NCBI GenBank assembly: GCA_040223615.1
Contig: JAVKFY010000030.1
Location: 28,295 to 92,294 of the forward strand
Length of the DNA stretch: 64,000 nucleotides
Direction: 5' to 3'
From: JAVKFY01 sp040223615
GTDB taxonomy: Bacteria > Pseudomonadota > Alphaproteobacteria > GCA-2731375
Numbering within the stretch: position 1 is the stretch's first letter; each line of letters opens with the position of its first letter. A model generated the notes under the pieces. It did not search any database, was not told where the DNA came from, and saw only the letters and a program-made list of their open reading frames with translations. Below are positions 59,567 through 64,000 of this stretch, in pieces. The position numbers and the translations under genes were made by a program.

Positions 59567-61297
59567 TTGACAGCGATGGCCATCGTACGGCCGCTCAGCG
59601 CCATGTTGCTGAGCGCGGCGGCACTCGTCGGCGGCTGTGCCGCGTCCGGCCCGGGCGCGGCACCGACATCGAACCTGTCGGCCGGGCCGGCGGCGTCGCC
59701 GCTGGGCAGCTACCTGGCTGGCCGCAGCGCCTCGCTGAACGGCGACACCGAGGCGGCGGCGGCGTACTACGACCACGCACTGGCCGCCGACCCGGACAAC
59801 CAGTTGCTGCGACTGCGCGCCTTCTCAATGCAGATGGCGGAGGGCAACTGGGACCGGGCGCTGCCGCTGGCGAAGCTGATCGACAAGCAACCCGCGACCA
59901 GCTTCACCGCCGACCTGCTGCTGGCCACCGACGCGGCACGACGCGGCGACTTCGAAGCGGCGCGCGACCACCTGCAGAGCGACGATACCGGCAATGCCGG
60001 GGCGCTGATGCGGCCGCTGCTGCTGGCCTGGGTCGGTGTCGGGCTGAACGACGCGGCACTGACTGACCAGGCGTTGGGGACGCTGGGGCAGCGCGAGTCG
60101 CTGGCCGCGTTCCGAAGCTTCCATGCCGCCCTGATCGAAGACCTGCGCGGCAACCCGGAGGCCGCCGCCAAGGCATTCGAGGAAACCCGCGCCAGCGCCG
60201 CCGGCAACGCCACTCGGGTGGTCACCGCCTATGCGTCATTCCTGGCCCGGCGCGGCGAGACCGACAAGGTCAAGGCGATGTTGGAGGAATACCTCTCGCG
60301 CTTTCCCGACAATCCCGGCATCGAGTCCGCGCTGGGCGAGCTGGAGCAGACCGGCACCATCGTGCCGATGATCACCTCGATCGGCGATGGCATCGCGGAG
60401 GCCTATTACGGCGCCGCCGGCGTGCTGGCGCAGGACCGCACGGCCGACGCGGCGCGCATCTATGCCCGCCTGGCGCTGTTCATGCGGCCGGACTTCGACA
60501 ACGGCACCATCTTGCTGGGCGAGATCCTGGAGCGCGACGACCGCTACGCCGACGCCAACCGCGCCTACGGGACGGTGGCCGAGGCCTCGCCCTACCGGCT
60601 CGACGCGCGGCTGCGCATCGCCTCCAACCTGAACCGCATGGACCGGGTCGACGAGGCGATCGCCGAACTGCGCGCGGCCACCGCCTCCCCCGACACCGAC
60701 GCCAGCGCGCTGGTCACGCTGGCCGACCTGCTGCGCGGGCGGGAGCGGTTCACCGAGGCGGTGACAGTCTACGACCAGGCGGTGGCCAAGGTCGGCACCA
60801 TCGAGGCGCGGCACTGGGCGCTGCTGTACGCGCGCGGCATCGCGCTGGAGCGCGACAAGCAATGGCAGCGGGCCGAGGCCGACTTCCTGAAGGCGCTGGA
60901 ACTGCGGCCGGACCAGCCGCTGGTGATGAACTATCTCGGCTATTCCTGGGTCGAGCAGGGCCGCAACCTGGATCGGGCGCGCGACATGATCGAACGCGCC
61001 GTGGCGCAGCGGCCGAACGACGGCTACATCGTCGACAGCCTGGGCTGGGCGCTGTTCCATCTCGGCGACTTCGAGGGCGCGGTCAAGCAACTGGAACGCG
61101 CGGTGTCGCTGCGACCGGAAGACCCGGTGATCAACGACCATCTCGGCGATGCCTACTGGCGGGTCGGGCGGCGGCTGGAGGCACGCTTCAAGTGGCGCCA
61201 CGCGCTGTCGCTGAAGCCCGAGGCCGCGGCGATCCCGGCGATCGAAACCAAGCTGGAGTCCGGCCTTGGACCAGTATCGGGCGACCGCGACGGTTGA
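59567..61297 (+). CDS. TPR-repeat lipoprotein
   Basis: A 576-residue protein with a lipoprotein signal (MLLSAAALVGGC, lipid Cys24 from the TTG start) and many tetratricopeptide repeats through most of the length, strongest near the C-terminus (LELRPDQPLVMNYLGYSWV, RPNDGYIVDSLGWALFHLGD, RPEDPVINDHLGDAYWRVG). It probably scaffolds envelope proteins. The TTG at 59567 was chosen since AAGGAG lies 6 nt upstream; an ATG at 59576 is the alternative. It precedes ispE and overlaps it by 32 bp, a common alphaproteobacterial pairing. Confidence 0.87.
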   Translation: MTAMAIVRPLSAMLLSAAALVGGCAASGPGAAPTSNLSAGPAASPLGSYLAGRSASLNGDTEAAAAYYDHALAADPDNQLLRLRAFSMQMAEGNWDRALPLAKLIDKQPATSFTADLLLATDAARRGDFEAARDHLQSDDTGNAGALMRPLLLAWVGVGLNDAALTDQALGTLGQRESLAAFRSFHAALIEDLRGNPEAAAKAFEETRASAAGNATRVVTAYASFLARRGETDKVKAMLEEYLSRFPDNPGIESALGELEQTGTIVPMITSIGDGIAEAYYGAAGVLAQDRTADAARIYARLALFMRPDFDNGTILLGEILERDDRYADANRAYGTVAEASPYRLDARLRIASNLNRMDRVDEAIAELRAATASPDTDASALVTLADLLRGRERFTEAVTVYDQAVAKVGTIEARHWALLYARGIALERDKQWQRAEADFLKALELRPDQPLVMNYLGYSWVEQGRNLDRARDMIERAVAQRPNDGYIVDSLGWALFHLGDFEGAVKQLERAVSLRPEDPVINDHLGDAYWRVGRRLEARFKWRHALSLKPEAAAIPAIETKLESGLGPVSGDRDG

Positions 61298-62174
61298 GCC
61301 GGCCGATGCCGGCACCACGCGGGCGCCGGCGCCGGCGAAGCTCAACCTCTACCTGCACGTCACCGGTCGGCGCGACGACGGCCTGCACCTGCTCGACAGC
61401 CTGGTCGCCTTCGCCGAACTGGGCGACAGGTTGACGCTGGACGGCGGCGCGCCGCTGGCGCTCGATCTCGAAGGCACGTTCGCCGGCGATCTGGCGGATA
61501 CGGCCGACAACCTGGTGCCGCGCGCCGCGCGCTGGCTAGCGCGACGCGCCGGGCGCGAGCCGGCCGGACGGTTTCGCCTCGACAAGCAACTGCCGGTGGC
61601 ATCGGGGATCGGCGGCGGCAGCGCCGATGCGGCAGCCGCGCTGCGGCTGCTGGCGGCACGATGGGACGTCGATCTCGACAGCATCGATCCGGCCGAGCTA
61701 GTGGCGGCACTGGGCGCCGATCTGCCGGTCTGCCTGGCTGGCGTGCCGACCTTTGTCGCCGGCGTCGGCGACGAGCTGACCGCCGCCCCGGCGCTGCCGC
61801 CGGCCGACCTGTTGCTGGTCAATCCAGGCGTGGCGCTGTCCACCGCGACGGTGTTCGGCCGGCTGCGCCAGATCGAAGGCGAACCGTACCGATTCGACGA
61901 GGCCCCGGCCGATGCCGTGGCGCTGGCGGCACTGCTGTGTGAACGGCGCAACGACCTGGAGGCGCCGGCCACCGACCTCGCGCCGGTGGTCGGCAAGGTG
62001 CTCGCCGCGCTGCGCGCCGCGCCGGGAACGTTGCTGGCGCGGATGTCCGGCAGCGGCGCCACCTGCTTCGGCCTGTACCGCGACGCGGCGGCGGCGCGGG
62101 CGGCGGCGGAGGCCATCGAGACAGCGCATCCGGACTGGTGGGTGCGCCCGACGCGGCTGGCGGCGCCGTGCTGA
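61266..62174 (+). CDS. ispE: 4-diphosphocytidyl-2-C-methyl-D-erythritol kinase
   Basis: GHMP kinase of the MEP isoprenoid pathway. It has 302 residues from a TTG start; the first ~20 residues are poorly conserved, so the true start may lie further in. APAKLNLYLHVTGRRDDGLH is the N-terminal motif, PVASGIGGGSADAAAALR the ATP-binding loop (about 110-127), LGADLPVCL a conserved substrate-side motif, and RMSGSGATCFGLY the third GHMP motif. It overlaps the upstream TPR gene and the downstream lipoprotein gene. Confidence 0.95.
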   Translation: MDQYRATATVEPADAGTTRAPAPAKLNLYLHVTGRRDDGLHLLDSLVAFAELGDRLTLDGGAPLALDLEGTFAGDLADTADNLVPRAARWLARRAGREPAGRFRLDKQLPVASGIGGGSADAAAALRLLAARWDVDLDSIDPAELVAALGADLPVCLAGVPTFVAGVGDELTAAPALPPADLLLVNPGVALSTATVFGRLRQIEGEPYRFDEAPADAVALAALLCERRNDLEAPATDLAPVVGKVLAALRAAPGTLLARMSGSGATCFGLYRDAAAARAAAEAIETAHPDWWVRPTRLAAPC

Positions 62175-63031
62175 CCCGCCTCGCCGCCATCTCCTGCGCC
62201 ATGGCCTTCGCCATGGCGGCGCTGGCCGGCTGCGCCTCGACGCTGAACCGGTCGGAGACGCTGAACCCGGCCAGCATCGTGGAGCGCGACAGCGACCTGG
62301 CGCGCACCTTCGACCACGCCACGGTCCTGCTGCCGCGCGGCAACGGCGCGATGCTGGAGACCCGGATGGATTCGCGCGCGCTGGCCGAGCTGGTCGCGAA
62401 ACTGCCGGCCTCGGTGCGCTATCCGACGGTGATCTACCTGCATGGCTGCACCGGCCTGGAAGACGTCGAGCCGCTGCGCGCCTTCGTGCGCGCCGGATTC
62501 GCGGTGATCGCGCCGGACAGTTTCGCGCGCCGCTATCGGCCGCTGCAGTGCCGGCCGTCGCAGCGCACCGGCGGCGAGAATATCTTCGTCTTCGACTTCC
62601 GCCTGACCGAGATCACCTACGCGCTGCACCGGCTCGAATCGATCGGCTGGGTCGACCGCGAGCGGCTGTTCCTGGTCGGCACCAGCGAGGGTGGACTGGC
62701 CGCGGCGCTGTATCGCGGCTCCGACTTCCGCGCCCGCGTGATCACGCAATGGACCTGCCACGGCGCCGCGCTGGTGCGCGGTCTGGCGGCGCCGGCGGAC
62801 GAGCCGGTGCTTGCCGTGGTGCGGGCCAACGACCCCTGGTACGACCCCTCGCGCACGCCGCGCCAGCGTGGCGATTGCGGCAGCTTCATGGCCGACCGGC
62901 CGCGCTCGCGCTCGATCGTGCTGACCGACGGCGATGGCCACGACGTCTACCGCGCGCCCGGTATGCTGCGCCGAATCGTCGAGTTCCTCGCCGCGGAGGC
63001 AAATCCGTCGCCACGCGTGCCGCAGAACTAG
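62168..63031 (+). CDS. Alpha/beta-hydrolase lipoprotein
   Basis: A 287-residue protein from a GTG start. It has a lipoprotein signal (AMAFAMAALAGC, lipid Cys22) and an alpha/beta-hydrolase core resembling dienelactone hydrolases: VIYLHGCTGLE near the oxyanion hole, the nucleophile Ser in LVGTSEGGLAA, and a His in LTDGDGHDVY. It is likely anchored in the envelope as an esterase or hydrolase of unknown substrate. The start overlaps the ispE stop by 7 bp. Confidence 0.75.
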   Translation: MLTRLAAISCAMAFAMAALAGCASTLNRSETLNPASIVERDSDLARTFDHATVLLPRGNGAMLETRMDSRALAELVAKLPASVRYPTVIYLHGCTGLEDVEPLRAFVRAGFAVIAPDSFARRYRPLQCRPSQRTGGENIFVFDFRLTEITYALHRLESIGWVDRERLFLVGTSEGGLAAALYRGSDFRARVITQWTCHGAALVRGLAAPADEPVLAVVRANDPWYDPSRTPRQRGDCGSFMADRPRSRSIVLTDGDGHDVYRAPGMLRRIVEFLAAEANPSPRVPQN

Positions 63032-63493
63032 GCCGGCAAACGGGCGCCGGCGATTCGGAAGTCAAATGCGACCGGCGCGCCAAATAAAAGCGTTTCGACT
63101 TGGTGTAACCTTGCTCTACACACTCTTCCAGGAGTAAATCGGACATAAAGACGCCCTGGCGATGAATATGCTGGACAGCGGTTCATCAAATATTTACCCA
63201 GGTGGTCGATACGGGAATACGAGCGCTGTTGCAGGGCTGCTGTATGTGTTGCGGCTGGGCCACAGGGTCGTGAGAAGGACGTAAAGCCGGGCATGATTTG
63301 GTTGTCAGTCCAAAACCTGTCCACTATCGTAGGACCGCCTTGTAAGTGGGCTTTTTCGTTGGCTGATTGAGTGATCCGCAAACACGACGCCGGGACCGAA
63401 TTGAACCGCGTCAGCAACGTCGGATAACCGCTTGATCGCCCTTGGGAAAGTCTGTAAGGTCCGGGGCGAGTTTCAATTTGGAGGTCTAAATCC
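63032..63493. other. 462-bp AT-richer non-coding stretch
   Basis: No convincing gene was found between the hydrolase lipoprotein and the small exported protein. Base composition is lower in GC than the surroundings. It contains a likely promoter at its right end for the small gene (separate entry). A 40-codon open frame at 63162-63284 lacks a ribosome-binding site and was not accepted. No tRNA-like fold was recognised. Confidence 0.5.
63432..63460 (+). promoter_or_regulatory. Putative promoter of the small exported protein
   Basis: TTGATC (63432-63437), a 17-bp spacer and TAAGGT (63455-63460) lie 34 bp before the ATG at 63494. A GGAGG ribosome-binding site is at 63480-63484. The -10 box is a weak match, so confidence is moderate. 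Confidence 0.45.
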
Positions 63494-63778
63494 ATGGTCG
63501 TTAAGAAGACGTTGACCGCATTGGGGCTGACGGTCGCGTTGGCTGCGGCGCCGACCTTTGCCTTTGCACAGTCGCAGGCGGCGAAGACCGGTACGGGTAC
63601 CGAAGCGGGCACCGCAGCGGGCCAGGACACGTTCGGTGGCTTCACGGCGACGCAGATTGCCATCGGCGCTGCGGTCGGCATTGGCTTGGTTGCCGTGGGT
63701 ATTGCCGCGACGAGCAACGACGACGACGACGATCCGGTCGACAACGGCGGCACCGCCACCGCGACCAGCACCAACTAG
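63494..63778 (+). CDS. Small exported protein of the YjbE/GfcA type
   Basis: A 94-residue protein with a signal peptide (KTLTALGLTVALAAAPTFAFA, cleavage near 25), a Gly/Thr/Ala-rich stretch, one membrane-like helix (QIAIGAAVGIGLVAVGIAAT), then five Asp and a Thr/Ser/Asn tail. This layout matches the small Thr-rich proteins YjbE and GfcA that stand first in exopolysaccharide/capsule secretion operons of enterobacteria; similarity is architectural, not proven by alignment. A 14-bp-stem hairpin follows 50 bp after the stop, then the start of another exported protein. Confidence 0.55.
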   Translation: MVVKKTLTALGLTVALAAAPTFAFAQSQAAKTGTGTEAGTAAGQDTFGGFTATQIAIGAAVGIGLVAVGIAATSNDDDDDPVDNGGTATATSTN

Positions 63779-63827
63779 CTATTGAAGGTTGCGGCATTTC
63801 TGAACGCTGCGACCAGCCTCCAGACCG

Positions 63828-63867
63828 AATGTGGGGCAAGCGAACGAGGGTTTGCTTGTCCCACATT
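63828..63867. other. Long-stem hairpin downstream of the small exported gene
   Basis: AATGTGGGGCAAGC (63828-63841) pairs with GCTTGTCCCACATT (63854-63867), a 14-bp stem with one G-U pair and a 12-nt loop. There is no T-run after it, so it is not a classical intrinsic terminator; it could stabilise the upstream mRNA or attenuate read-through into the next gene. Confidence 0.65.
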
Positions 63868-63900
63868 GCTATGCCTGATCGATTGAGTTGCAGTCGGGTG

Positions 63901-64000
63901 ATGGCGGACAGGCACTTAGCTAGAGAATCGATCGACACAGACCCGTGGTGTTCGCGCGCCGCGGTTTTGTTGCTTGTGCTGACGCTGGCCTTTGCGCTTC
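63901..64000 (+). CDS. Start of an exported or membrane protein, cut by the window edge
   Basis: The open frame from ATG 63901 runs to the window end. It encodes a polar 19-residue leader and then a hydrophobic segment (RAAVLLLVLTLAFAL) like a signal peptide or anchor. An internal TTG near 63967 could be the true start. By analogy with yjbEFGH/gfcABCD operons it could be the next exopolysaccharide secretion gene, but only 33 codons are visible. Confidence 0.3.
   Translation, partial: MADRHLARESIDTDPWCSRAAVLLLVLTLAFAL

Noticed and set aside
63162..63284. 40-codon open frame starting MNMLDSGSSNIYPGGRYGN
   Set aside because: No ribosome-binding site, no recognised similarity, and short enough to arise by chance in AT-richer DNA.

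Overview
The window is a gene-dense, high-GC chromosomal segment (roughly 68-70 % GC by eye, with a few visibly AT-richer patches). It comes from an alphaproteobacterium, most likely of the Rhodospirillales type. The assignment rests on several arrangements typical of that class: hemC-hemD-mitofilin-like-hemY, an Fo operon with both b and b' subunits (atpI-atpB-atpE-b'-b), yqeY-dnaG-rpoD divergent from carA-carB-greA, DUF721(dciA)-dsbA-smc divergent from mutY, rnhB next to a CcrM-type methylase, and a GTTC-N7-GTTC LexA-type box. No rRNA, tRNA, CRISPR array, transposase or prophage gene was seen.

Layout. 1-6781: gpsA (cut by the window edge), a TIGR02466 protein and tsaD on the minus strand; hemC, hemD, a Mic60/mitofilin-like protein and hemY on the plus strand. 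6984-8899: a CcdA-like membrane protein and an MFS carrier, AT-richer than their neighbours. 9104-22447: a coenzyme F420 island holding an NADPH:F420 reductase, cofE, cofD, cofC and a fused cofG/cofH (fbiC), flanked by six luciferase-like (LLM) oxidoreductases. A Cys-rich secreted beta-helix protein is embedded in it. 22609-32182: rpoD, dnaG, yqeY, carA, carB, greA. 32204-35182: an exported hypothetical protein and the Fo ATP synthase operon. 35389-42031: smc, a DsbA-like protein, dciA, mutY and an enoyl-CoA hydratase. 42104-46891: an acetyltransferase, an SDR, an MFS carrier, DUF2277 and an acyl-CoA ligase. 47144-49708: a large FG-GAP/RTX protein. 50132-59489: ccrM, rnhB, a CPA2 antiporter, a SplB-like radical SAM protein, moaB, a lytic transglycosylase, a uracil-DNA glycosylase and ETF-QO. 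59567-64000: a TPR lipoprotein, ispE, a hydrolase lipoprotein, and at the right edge a small YjbE/GfcA-like exported protein with the start of another exported protein.

The most distinctive system is the F420 island. Five adjacent genes cover deazaflavin ring assembly (FbiC), the phospho-donor nucleotide (CofC), its transfer (CofD), glutamylation (CofE) and re-reduction by NADPH (NpdG). The surrounding LLM enzymes are candidate users. CofE lacks the flavin reductase domain that actinobacterial FbiB carries, and no other deaza-F420-0 reductase is visible, which raises the question of which F420 variant is made.

Regulatory signals seen directly include near-consensus promoters for carA and the Fo operon, an intrinsic terminator for rpoD, a ccrM promoter with four GANTC sites and a CtrA-like box nearby, a LexA-type box at the SplB-like gene, and several intergenic palindromic repeats. 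One of these repeats lies inside the 5' end of the lytic transglycosylase gene.
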